From Uranotaenia lowii (lineage: Eukaryota; Arthropoda; Insecta; Diptera; Culicidae): a stretch of 64,000 bases of DNA. Of the stretch, positions 46,992 through 56,440 are shown in pieces. The stretch spans positions 135,459,988-135,523,987 of the forward strand of contig NC_073693.1 of the NCBI RefSeq assembly GCF_029784155.1, read 5' to 3'. The position numbers were made by a program, and so were the translations under genes. The notes below the pieces were generated by a model. It worked only from the letters and a program-made list of their open reading frames with translations, made no database searches and was not told the origin of the DNA. Within the stretch, counting starts at the first letter, position 1. Each line of letters starts with the position of its first letter.

Positions 46992-49649
46992 CTAAACATA
47001 AAGAGAACGAATCTCTGCGATGGAAGACTGCATCGATTTGCCTCTGAAGTTGGAGATGATTTTGTTGGCCATCTCTTCGATCGATTCAATACCCGCAATC
47101 CGATGAAGATCTTCGGTGCTGTGCCAAGGTGGAAGCCGCAAAATCATTTTCAGAACTTTGTTCTGAATCCTCTGGATGGCCTTCTTCCTCGTCGCGCAGC
47201 AGCTAGACCAAATCGGAACTGCATACATGATCGCTGGTCGGAAAACTTGTTTGTAGATGAGCATCTTATTTCGCAGACACAACCGGGATTTCCTGTTGAT
47301 GAGAGAATAAAGAGATTTAGTGTATTTATTACATTTAGATTGAATATCTTCAATGTGATTTTTAAAAGTAAGATTCCGATCAAGTGTGAGTCCCAAGTAC
47401 TTCACGTGATCAGACCATTCTAATGAAACCCCATTAAAAGTTATGGAATGATTTTCATTAGGTTTTAAAAAATTTGCTCTTGGCTTATGGGGAAATAAAA
47501 TAAGTTGAGTTTTGGAAGCGTTAGGAGAAATTTTCCACATTTTCAAGTAATTCAAAAAGGAATTTAAATTTTGTTGCAATCTACTGCGTACCACCCGTAA
47601 ATTTCGACCTTTGGCTGAAAGCAAAGTGTCATCAGCAATTAATCTCCTACCTTTTCCTTCTGGTATATCAGGAAGATCAGAAGTAAAAATATTATATAAA
47701 ATTGGCCCAAGTATACTACCCTGAGGGACACCAGCTCTAATGGGTGTCCTTTCAGAGCATGAATTTTGATAGCTTACTTGTAAGGTTCGGCTAGTCAAAT
47801 AATTTTGAATAATTTTGGTGAGATATACAGGAAAATCAAATCGAGCTAATTTAGCTACTAAACCTTTGTGCCAAACACTGTCAAAAGCTTTTTCAATATC
47901 AAGAAGAGCAACACCAGTTGAATAACCTTCAGATTTGCTAGCGTTAATCATATTAGTTACACTCAAAAGTTGATGTGTAGTAGAATGTCCATGACGAAAA
48001 CCAAATTGTTCATCAGGGAATATAGAATTCTGATTAATGTGAATCATCATTCTATTCAAAATAACTCTCTCAAATAGTTTACTTAAAGAAGGAAGCAAAC
48101 TAATTGGTCGATAACTTGAAGGCTCTGAAGCACTTTTTTCAGGTTTCAAAATTGGAGTTACTTTGGCATTTTTCCATTTATTGGGAAAATAAGCCAATTG
48201 AAAACATTTGTTGAAGATTTTAACTAAAAAATTTAAAGTGCTTTCAGGCAACTTTTTAATAAGAATATAGAAAATCCCATCTTCCCCTGGAGCTTTCATA
48301 TTTTTAAATTTTTTGAAAATCAATTTAAGTTCATCAATATTTGTCTCACAAGAACTTTCAAACACATTTTGCTTGGAAAGAATATCATCAAATTCTAGGG
48401 AAATTTGAGCATCAATTGGACTTACAACGTTTAAATTAAAATCATGAGCAGACTCAAATTGTTGGGCTAATTTTTGAGCCTTTTCTGAATTAGTTAAAAG
48501 AAGTTTATCCCCATCTTTCAAAGTAGGAATTGGCTTCTGGGGCTTTTTCAAAATTTTAGTTAATTTCCAAAATGGCTTTGAGTAGGGTTTTATATCCTCT
48601 ACTGCTTTAGCAAAATTTTCATTACGAATGAAATTTAAACGACGTTTGATCTCTTTTTGAAGGTCGCAATAAATTAATTTCAAATAAGGATCCCTAGTAC
48701 GTTGATATTGGCGTCGACGAATGTTTTTCAGTCGTATCAAAAACTGAAGATCATCATCAATTAAAGGTTGATTAAATTTATGTTTAACTTTAGGTATTGA
48801 AGCGGCTTTAGCATTGACTATTGAAGTTGTCAAATTTTCTACAGCCAAATCAATATCTTCTATTGAATTCAGTGGAACGTTGACATCTAAAATACGTTCA
48901 ATAAAATTCATATATCGCTCCCAGTTAGCCTTTTGAAAATTAAAAGTTGATTTTAAAGGGTTTTCAATGGGACTTTGGGATAAAGAAAATGTTACTGGAA
49001 GGTGGTCTGAATCGAGGTCCGCATGAGTAACTAATTGACTACAATGCTCGCCTAAATCCGTTAGAACCAAATCAATTGTGGAGGGATTTCTAATTGAAGA
49101 AAAACAAGTATGCCCATTAGGATATTCAACAGTATAATAACCTGCAGAGCAGTCATTAAACAAAATATTCCCATTTGAATTTGATGAAATATTATTCCAA
49201 GATCGGTGTTTTGCATTAAAGTCACCAATAATAAAAAATTTAGATTTATTTCTGGTGAGTTTTTGTAAATCTCCCTTCAAAAAATTTTTCTGTTCACCGC
49301 TACATTGGAAAGGCAAATATGCGGCAACAATTATAATTTTCCCCATAGAAGTTTCTAATTCAATTCCAATTGTTTCTAAGACTTTTGTATTGAAAGAAGG
49401 AAGAAGTCTAAATTTGAGACGACTATTGATGACAATAGCTACACCCCCACCTTGTCGATCAAGTCGATCATTTCGCAAAATTTTAAAGAAAGCATTGCTT
49501 TTCAAGTTATTGTCTGGCTTTAAAAAAGTTTCAGTGATGGCAGCAATATGTATGTTTTGAGTTTTCAAAAATAAAAAGAATTCATCTTGGTTAGCCAGCA
49601 AAGATCTAGCATTCCAATTCATAATATTTAAACATCTATTTGGATCCAT
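46992..49649 (-). CDS. Juan-like ORF2: APE endonuclease and reverse transcriptase
   Basis: 885 residues, complete and uninterrupted. Residues 1-225 form the apurinic-type endonuclease that nicks the target: MNWNARS, ITETFLKP (catalytic Glu), GDFNAKHRSW, STIDLVLTD and SDHLPV. Residues 430-720 form the reverse transcriptase: YRPISLLPSLSKLFERVI, FGFRHGHSTTHQL, LLDIEKAFDSVWHKGL, VPQGSILGPILYNIF, then the active-site box reading IADD. The truncated copy in this window has FADD there and most families have YADD, so Ile is unusual and may impair the enzyme. A cysteine-containing C-terminus (SSCCATRKKAIQRIQNK) follows. Translation probably restarts at the ATG that overlaps the end of ORF1. Confidence 0.95.
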   Translation of the reverse strand: MDPNRCLNIMNWNARSLLANQDEFFLFLKTQNIHIAAITETFLKPDNNLKSNAFFKILRNDRLDRQGGGVAIVINSRLKFRLLPSFNTKVLETIGIELETSMGKIIIVAAYLPFQCSGEQKNFLKGDLQKLTRNKSKFFIIGDFNAKHRSWNNISSNSNGNILFNDCSAGYYTVEYPNGHTCFSSIRNPSTIDLVLTDLGEHCSQLVTHADLDSDHLPVTFSLSQSPIENPLKSTFNFQKANWERYMNFIERILDVNVPLNSIEDIDLAVENLTTSIVNAKAASIPKVKHKFNQPLIDDDLQFLIRLKNIRRRQYQRTRDPYLKLIYCDLQKEIKRRLNFIRNENFAKAVEDIKPYSKPFWKLTKILKKPQKPIPTLKDGDKLLLTNSEKAQKLAQQFESAHDFNLNVVSPIDAQISLEFDDILSKQNVFESSCETNIDELKLIFKKFKNMKAPGEDGIFYILIKKLPESTLNFLVKIFNKCFQLAYFPNKWKNAKVTPILKPEKSASEPSSYRPISLLPSLSKLFERVILNRMMIHINQNSIFPDEQFGFRHGHSTTHQLLSVTNMINASKSEGYSTGVALLDIEKAFDSVWHKGLVAKLARFDFPVYLTKIIQNYLTSRTLQVSYQNSCSERTPIRAGVPQGSILGPILYNIFTSDLPDIPEGKGRRLIADDTLLSAKGRNLRVVRSRLQQNLNSFLNYLKMWKISPNASKTQLILFPHKPRANFLKPNENHSITFNGVSLEWSDHVKYLGLTLDRNLTFKNHIEDIQSKCNKYTKSLYSLINRKSRLCLRNKMLIYKQVFRPAIMYAVPIWSSCCATRKKAIQRIQNKVLKMILRLPPWHSTEDLHRIAGIESIEEMANKIISNFRGKSMQSSIAEIRSLYV

Positions 49650-51066
49650 GAGGGAATCGTAAAGTCATAATAATTTTGTTAGCATAATTAAAAGAAGTTT
49701 GGAAAGCTTCAAACATTGAATTTGCTTTCAACATAAGTTGCATCATTTCCATTAAATTTTGATGCAAAAATTTTAATTTTTCCTCAGTAATCTCACCCAA
49801 ATCAACAAAATTGTTAGGATCAGAAAATGAAGGAGAAGAACAAGTATTTGAATTTCGGGGATTTTCCCAAGCCTTCGCATGAACGTTGAGACTTGGTTTT
49901 TTCCCATTTTTATTAGTTAAACCTGAAGAGGGAAACCCATTTTCAACCACCTCTGAGAACGATAAACAACGAGTCTGGGGCGCAGATTCAGCACAGGTAA
50001 CATTAAAATCACTTCGGGTATTACCCAGCCGTGATTCCAATGTCGACCGAGGCTGACCGCGAACAGGCAGGTTGTTTGCCGGCCCGACGTGTGAAGACGA
50101 AAAAGAGGAAGGAGGAGAAGAAACTTTTCTGGAAACTTTGGGATTTTTCCTAGAAGCAATAATTTTTGCCCTGATGGGACAATCTAGCGAATTCGAGGAG
50201 TGATTACCTGCGCAATTCGCACACTTAAAAAATTCTGTTTTTGGCTTATCACCACCAAAAAGGCATTTAGATTTTTCATGATCGAATGAGCCGCAAAACA
50301 TGCATCTGGCATTCATTCTACAATTTTTAGTGCCATGACAAAAAGCTTGACAGCGACGACATTGCGTAATGTTTTGTAAAAAATTGGTAGAAGATTTACG
50401 AAAAGGTTCGAATTTGACTCGACAATGAAACATAAGACGAGCCTTTTCAAGAATTTGCAAATTATTAACCTGATCCTTTTTAAAATGGATCAAATAAAGT
50501 TCAGGAGCAAAACCAACACTACTGGTATTATTCGTGTTGGTTCTTTTCCTCATTTGAATTACTTGAATTGGAGAAAAACCTAACAAAGAATTTAATTCAG
50601 CTGTGATCTCATCCGGTGTCTGATCGCCAGTGAGACCACGAAGTACAACTTTAAATGGACGATCACTTCTAGCGTCGTACGTAAAAAATTGGTGTTTTTT
50701 ATTATTCAAATAATTTAAAACCTTTTGAAAATCATTGAAAGATTCCGCCAATATACGAGCAGTTCCCCTTCGACCGATCTGAAAAGAAATCTTCACATCC
50801 TTGACGGAAGTGACGATTTCTTTTCGAAAGGCATTGAAGTCAGGAATCGTGACCGTTATTGGTGGAATCTTTTCGTTTTTAAGAGTATAAGAAGAAGATG
50901 GTTTCTTAGTACTCTTATCAGAATTAAATATGAATATTTCCTCATCACCGATGTTATGAAGGACATCGAATGAATTGGAAATTTCAACTTTTTTGGCAGA
51001 TGGCCCTGGATTAGGTTCAGCAATCCGTTTTCTTCCGGCCCTTGAGCCGGCCGAAGACTTCCCCAT
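49636..51066 (-). CDS. Juan-like ORF1: Gag-like RNA-binding protein
   Basis: 476 residues, starting at MGKSSAGSRAGRKR. The N-terminus is basic. A PRE_C2HC-like region (about residues 115-210; RPFKVVLRGL, ELYLIHFKK) precedes three zinc knuckles: CRRCQAFCHGTKNC, CMFCGSFDHEKSKC and CANCAGNHSSNSLDC. The Ser/Pro-rich C-terminus follows. Such proteins coat the element's RNA. The frame is also open upstream through the 5' UTR into the host transposase, so a longer 717-codon frame from 51789 exists; I place the true start at 51066 because element homology and the basic Gag head begin there. It overlaps ORF2 by 14 bases (ATGGATCCAAATAG). Confidence 0.9.
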   Translation of the reverse strand: MGKSSAGSRAGRKRIAEPNPGPSAKKVEISNSFDVLHNIGDEEIFIFNSDKSTKKPSSSYTLKNEKIPPITVTIPDFNAFRKEIVTSVKDVKISFQIGRRGTARILAESFNDFQKVLNYLNNKKHQFFTYDARSDRPFKVVLRGLTGDQTPDEITAELNSLLGFSPIQVIQMRKRTNTNNTSSVGFAPELYLIHFKKDQVNNLQILEKARLMFHCRVKFEPFRKSSTNFLQNITQCRRCQAFCHGTKNCRMNARCMFCGSFDHEKSKCLFGGDKPKTEFFKCANCAGNHSSNSLDCPIRAKIIASRKNPKVSRKVSSPPSSFSSSHVGPANNLPVRGQPRSTLESRLGNTRSDFNVTCAESAPQTRCLSFSEVVENGFPSSGLTNKNGKKPSLNVHAKAWENPRNSNTCSSPSFSDPNNFVDLGEITEEKLKFLHQNLMEMMQLMLKANSMFEAFQTSFNYANKIIMTLRFPHGSK

Positions 51067-51771
51067 GCTGGAAAGAAAAGAGAAAATATGAATTAAAGAA
51101 AATGAAAATAATTTTAGCACTGAAAAGTGCTGATTGAAATACAGGTAAGGAAAAAATAAATAATGTAAAATGTTCCTGCAGGTACACAGCAACGATACGA
51201 TGCTCCGGCGTACGTGTTGACGGCTCAACGGTACAGATGGAAGTGTGAAAATATCTGCTACCTTTCCCCTTCCTTTTGCCGTATAAAACTCCTGTTCCGG
51301 CAGCTGCTTGTAGTCGGCTTTGACGTAGGTTTCGTCATCCATTACCACGCAGTCAAACTTCGTCAGCATCGTCGTGTACAACCTCCGGGATCGCGCTTTG
51401 GCCGTCGTATTTTGTTTATCATTGCGATTTGGAGTCACTACCTTCTTGTAAGTCGATAGTCCGGATCGTTTTTTGGCTCGATGCACGGTTGTAGACGATA
51501 CACTCAGCTTTTTTGCGGCATCTCGGATAGAGAGGTTAGGGTTTCGCTTGAAACTATCGGCAACTCTCTTTGTCGTCTCAGCGGCTTCCGGTTTTCGATG
51601 TCCCCCCGATCCACACTTCCTGGCTGTCGACAAACGTTCCCCAAACACTTTAATTAAATTTGTAACGGTTGATTTGGCAACTTTTAGCGGTTTTGCCAGC
51701 TTTGCGTGCGAGTAGCTCGGATTTTCACGATGCGCGAGCAAAATTTTGATACGCTGCTCTTCTTCCTTGGA

Positions 51772-51990
51772 CCAAGGAAGAAGATACACTAGGTTCTCCG
51801 ACTTTCACAGTAAGTAGGCGAGGAGTGAGCGGGGCTCTCAATGAGTTTGTTTATTTTTGGCACAGCTTTTCTGTGGTTTGTTGGTAAACAAACTTCATGA
51901 GTTCCGCATAGTTGCATAGCCTACACAGCCAAAATGGCTGAATCGGGAATTCGATATTCGGTAACACCTCCCTAATATATACACACCTTG
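51772..51990. mobile_element. 219-bp MITE in the third codon of transposase copy 2
   Basis: Flanked by a perfect 7-bp duplication CCTTGGA (51765-51771 and 51991-51997) and absent from copy 1 at 4083. The termini are short, CCAAGG and CCTTG. A 7-8 bp target with short ends fits P- or hAT-like elements, an inference. Non-coding, though it supplies a fortuitous in-frame ATG at 51789. Confidence 0.8.
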
Positions 51991-52158
51991 CCTTGGATGG
52001 CATTTTGACAACTGAAGAGTGAATTCCAAATCAAAATAGGAGCAATATTCTACACACACACACCTACAATATGAGGGGTGTTCAGGTTTCTTTAAATGCA
52101 AAATTGAAAGAAATACGTCAAGTTGATATTGACTAAATTTTGACCGCATCACCCTTTA

Positions 52159-53611
52159 AAAAGTAGTAGTTTTATCTTTTTGAATTTTTAAAAATAGTCG
52201 AATTTAATATTTTTAAATAAAGCGATGTATCTCTACTTGAAAGTCTACTTAGAAAAAATCTGAACTGACTGGATGGAGGATGGAGGTCAATAAATAGATT
52301 CAAAATCAGTTTTTCTTTTTCATGTAGGTTTGTTGGTTCATCAGTTATCAATGATCGATTTTACTCAAAATTGGTCTATTCAAAATTTCCACACGCCATA
52401 CCACTAAAACAACAGCTGATAGACAAAATCATACAAATGATTCGAATTCAGGACTCTAAAACCTTTTCAAAACAGTTATTGAAACATAAGCACCAAAAAT
52501 GCTGTTCCCTAGTGTAATCTGTTGATTTGTATGTCCTTTTTGTCAGAGAACCGTTTTTCTGTTCTCAACCTGTACATTGCTTACCTGTGGAGTGTGAACT
52601 ATGATGCATAAATGTGGATTTCTGACACGAATGCCGTATGTAACAATTTAATCCTTCAAAAAATGTTTATATCAATCGTCAGAATGTTACGACTCACACG
52701 CAATCTAATTTGAATAATTTGTCAAATATGTCAGTCCTGACCGAAAAAAAAAACCATTCATTACCAAACGATGTTTAATCAACCACTCGGTGGAAGCATT
52801 TATTCATGCAAAAATCCTGCAAATTACTTTATCAAAATCGTCCGCCGAAAAAGAGAGTTGATTCCGGCAAATTTGCAATCATTTTAAGGTACGCAGTCAT
52901 ATAATTTGCTGCCCCTTCGCGCATTCGGCAACTCGATGACGAAACTGGAACAAAGAGACACCCGAAACAACCGGGAAAAAGGGTCCCTCTGTAATTTGAA
53001 TTTAATGCAAATGAAACCAGACAATGAGGCGGTTCTCATTAGTAGGGGCAAGTGCAGTCTGGGGTCCGATCGGGTCTCGACTTCGAATCGATGCGCATGG
53101 GAATGTCCTGCGAAATCCCGCAGCTCTCGAATGATTGCGTCCGCGCGCCATTGAAGGTTTTTTTTGTTGTCTTTAGCTCCATGTCCTGTCTTGCGTCGCG
53201 TTTTTGCGCTATCTCAACATGCGTGACGATATCATATCGAGAGAAGGCAGCCAGCCTATAATTGATATGCATGAAAAATTGCAATTGCGGTTGTCCGGTG
53301 GAATCGAAAATCGAAACCGTTCCCTGTCGAGCGACTGACTGCGCTTATCCGGCTGGAGCAATGTATCTGTCGGATTTTGACATGGGCGCCAGCGAAAGGA
53401 ATTCAAATTGAGGTTTGCAGTTCATGGAGCTGAGAAAAGATTGCATTTGAAAGTTTCGAGTAAACAAATTCAAGCAAGATCGCACGTGGCCAGTGCCGGA
53501 TACATGGGTCTATTAAGGTATTTAAAAAAACTTTGAAAAAAAAATAGGGACAAAATTGTGAATGTCAACAAAACTAAAGCAAAAACAAAATGTATAAAAA
53601 GAGTTATCTTC
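52159..53611. other. Old repeat, then GC-richer unique-looking DNA
   Basis: About 52200-52480 is the other half of the old repeat seen, inverted, at 15330-15550. From 52880 to 53500 the sequence is more GC-rich and complex, with no partner in the window; it may be unique host sequence. No conserved frame was recognised. Confidence 0.45.
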
Positions 53612-55276
53612 AAATTGACAAATTTGACAAAATTGACAAAATTGACAAAATTGACAAAATTGACAAAATTGACAAAATTGACAAAATTGACAAAATTGAC
53701 AAAATTGACAAAATTGACAAAATTGACAAAATTGACAAAATTGACAAAATTGACAAAATTGCCAAAATTGACAAAATTGACAAAATTGACAAAATTGACA
53801 AAATTGACAAAATTGATAAAATTGACAAAATTGACAAAATTGACAAAATTGACAAAATTGACAAAATTGACAAAATTGACAAAATTGACAAAATTGACAA
53901 AATTGACAAAATTGACAAAATTGACAAAATTGACAAAATTGACAAAATTGACAAAATTGACAAAATTGACAAATTGACAAAATTGACAAAATTGACAAAA
54001 TTGACAAAATTGACAAAATTGACAAAATTGACAAAATTGACAAAATTGACAAAATTGACAAAATTGACAAAATTGACAAAATTGACAAAATTGACAAAAT
54101 TGACAAAATTGACAAAATTGACAAAATTGACAAAATTGACAAAATTGACAAAATTGACAAAATTGACAAAATTGACAAAATTGACAAAATTGACAAAATT
54201 GACAAAATTGACAAAATTGACAAAATTGACAAAATTGACAAAATTGACAAAATTGACAAAATTGACAAAATTGACAAAATTGACAAAATTGACAAAATTG
54301 ACAAAATTGACAAAATTGACAAAATTGACAAAATTGACAAAATTGACAAAATTGACAAAATTGACAAAATTGACAAAATTGACAAAATTGACAAAATTGA
54401 CAAAATTGACAAAATTGACAAAATTGACAAAATTGACAAAATTGACAAAATTGACAAAATTGACAAAATTGACAAAATTGACAAAATTGACAAAATTGAC
54501 AAAATTGACAAAATTGACAAAATTGACAAAATTGACAAAATTGACAAAATTGACAAAATTGACAAAATTGACAAAATTGACAAAATTGACAAAATTGACA
54601 AAATTGACAGAATTGACAAAATTGACAAAATTGACAAAATTGACAAAATTGACAAAATTGACAAAATTGACAAAATTGACAAAATTGACAAAATTGACAA
54701 AATTGACAAAATTGACAAAATTGACAAAATTGACAAAATTGACAAAATTGACAAAATTGACAAAATTGACAAAATTGACAAAATTGACAAAATTGACAAA
54801 ATTGACAAAATTGACAAAATTGACAAAATTGACAAAATTGACAAAATTGACAAAATTGACAAAATTGACAAAATTGACAAAATTGACAAAATTGACAAAA
54901 TTGACAAAATTGACAAAATTGACAAAATTGACAAAATTGACAAAATTGACAAAATTGACAAAATTGACAAAATTGACAAAATTGACAAAATTGACAAAAT
55001 TGACAAAATTGTCAAAATTGACAAAATTGACAAAATTGACCAAATTGACAAAATTGACAAAATTGACAAAATTGACAAAATTAACAAAATTGACCAAATT
55101 GACAAAATTGACAAAATTGACAAAATTGACAAAATTCACAAAATTGACAAATTGACAAAATTCACAAAATTGACAAAATTGACAAAATTGACAAAATTGA
55201 CAAAATTTAAAAAATTGACAAAATTGACAAAATTTACAAATTAACCAAATTTACAAAATTGTCACAAAATTGACTC
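53612..55276 (+). repeat. Satellite of a 9-bp unit (ATTGACAAA)n
   Basis: About 180 tandem copies, almost perfect from 53625 to 55075 and increasingly degenerate at the right end (55080-55276). Rare variants mark positions: GCCAAA near 53761, GATAAA near 53816, one-base deletion near 53970, GACAGA near 54607, GTCAAA near 55012, GACCAA near 55038 and 55092. Because nine is a multiple of three and the unit lacks stops in most frames, both strands show frames of over 500 codons (repeats of KID/LTK, SIL, NFV). These are not genes. Confidence 0.98.
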
Positions 55277-55974
55277 ACTGACACACATGGCTTACTGATT
55301 GGGAAATCGACAAAAACTCGAAGTCAAAGTTAAAAAGTGATAACAATTAGTTTCAAGATTTTCAGAGTACAAATATAGTTGGCTTAACTGATACTTGTTT
55401 AAACTTCTGATTTTAACTTAAAAATTCAAGGAACTTTGGTCAAGGAATAAATTAAAAACTCAAAATCACTTTCAGCGGCAAGTGCAAACAAGGTCTGATT
55501 TTTTCGAAATGGAGAAAGTTTAAAAAATATTCCCAAAAATGTTCTATGAGCTTCAATAAACAATTTAAAGAAAAAAAAGAAATAGATTTTGTGGAAGAGG
55601 ACTAAATCCATTTTAAAAATAGTTTATCCAGTAAACAGTATCAACAGTCCCCCAGTTACACGAATTCGTTAAAAGTAATTTAAAAGCAGTGTTTAATGAA
55701 ACCCCTTATTAGATTATGTCATTTGAATGGATAGACGTTACTGATGCAGTCATTTTAATTCGAACACCGTAACCAAACAGGTTTGCAACCGTTAAAATGA
55801 GTCTCAAAAAAGTAGGAAATTTCTTCAAAACAATATTTATTGTTGAAGTTTTTAAATATGTAGAAATTACAGCAAATTTTCAAAAATTACTTCTTCCAGA
55901 AAAAAAATGACAAAATTTGATCTATGCAATTTTTTTTTACTTTTTTTTGGTTTCTTACACATTAGTTAAAAATC
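55277..55974. other. Non-coding, no gene recognised
   Basis: AT-rich spacer between the satellite and a MITE fragment. Confidence 0.45.
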
Positions 55975-56440
55975 TCATATATTTCAATACTGAAATTTTG
56001 CCTCCAGCAGCAGCTTCTGTGTTCGCTTTTGATACAAATCCTATGCATGGGCGAACAAACTGCGTGAATTCGGAACTCTTCACTAATTGTCCATATTCAA
56101 CAGGATTGCGAAATCCAGATTTCTCCGTGTTTGAGCGACTTTTCGCACAAGCAGGTTTTTGTAAAAACGTAAAAATTTGCTGATGTTCCAATGCATTTTT
56201 AAATGATGTAAAAACTTTTCTTTTAGATTTACTTGGGTGGAAACTGAATATTTATATTTCGTACTTTTGCCCCATTTGCGGTTCGTACTTTTGCTCCTTA
56301 AAGATTTTTTATGATTCACAGCTTATTGTGCAAAGCAGATACACATCAATGAAATTCTGTCTTCGACATTCCATATTGGTTGAAAACAATTGAATAGACA
56401 CATTTGCACTTTTATTGAAAACAATAATTTCGATGGCTAA
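55975..56440 (-). mobile_element. Fragment of the AAAAGTACG TA-MITE
   Basis: Inverted relative of about 32060-32500 in the second-level element of the nest. It shares paired GCAAAAGTACGAA phrases (here as TTCGTACTTTTGC at 56251-56290) and the peptide-like stretch at 56020-56170. Neither terminal repeat is present. Confidence 0.65.

Larger units (their letters stand above)
46741..51245 (-). mobile_element. Full-length Juan-like non-LTR retrotransposon (jockey clade)
   Basis: A complete 4,505-bp element on the minus strand: 180-bp 5' UTR, ORF1 (Gag-like), ORF2 (endonuclease and reverse transcriptase) overlapping by 14 bases, a 250-bp 3' UTR with AATAAA (46770-46775 as TTTATT on the plus strand) and a 20-base poly(A). 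A perfect 15-bp duplication TGAAAATATCTGCTA lies at 46726-46740 and 51246-51260. Copy 1 of the host mariner keeps the unoccupied target near 4600-4620. Both ORFs are open, so the insertion is recent. The Juan assignment is by recalled resemblance to the mosquito Juan family. Confidence 0.9.
46241..52003 (-). pseudogene. DD37E mariner-type transposase, split in three
   Basis: The original start codon is at 52003-52001 and is followed by only three codons before the 219-bp MITE. The frame resumes at 51771 with KEEEQRIKILLAHRENPSYS and runs through both helix-turn-helix segments and the first catalytic Asp (VVMDDETY) to the retrotransposon target at 51260. After it, 46740-46241 supplies the second Asp (PDLATCHYGKK) and the Glu (PELRPFEKYW), here with TGG where copy 1 has the stop. 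A one-base deletion near 46380 shifts the C-terminus. Dead from at least three lesions. Confidence 0.9.
46131..52156 (-). mobile_element. Tc1/mariner DD37E transposon, copy 2, with two insertions
   Basis: Ends AAGGGTGATGCGGTCAAGG and TTTGACCGCATCACCCTT, with TA at 46129-46130 and 52157-52158. Removing the 4,505-bp retrotransposon plus TSD and the 219-bp MITE plus TSD leaves about 1.28 kb, matching copy 1. The order of events is mariner first, then the other two. Confidence 0.9.

Noticed and set aside
53522..55155. Frames of over 500 codons on both strands encoding tripeptide repeats
   Set aside because: They follow automatically from a stop-free 9-bp satellite unit; overlapping frames on both strands with no flanking gene structure are not proteins.
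53612..55276. Regular array as a CRISPR
   Set aside because: Units are 9 bp and contiguous with no spacers, and the DNA is eukaryotic.
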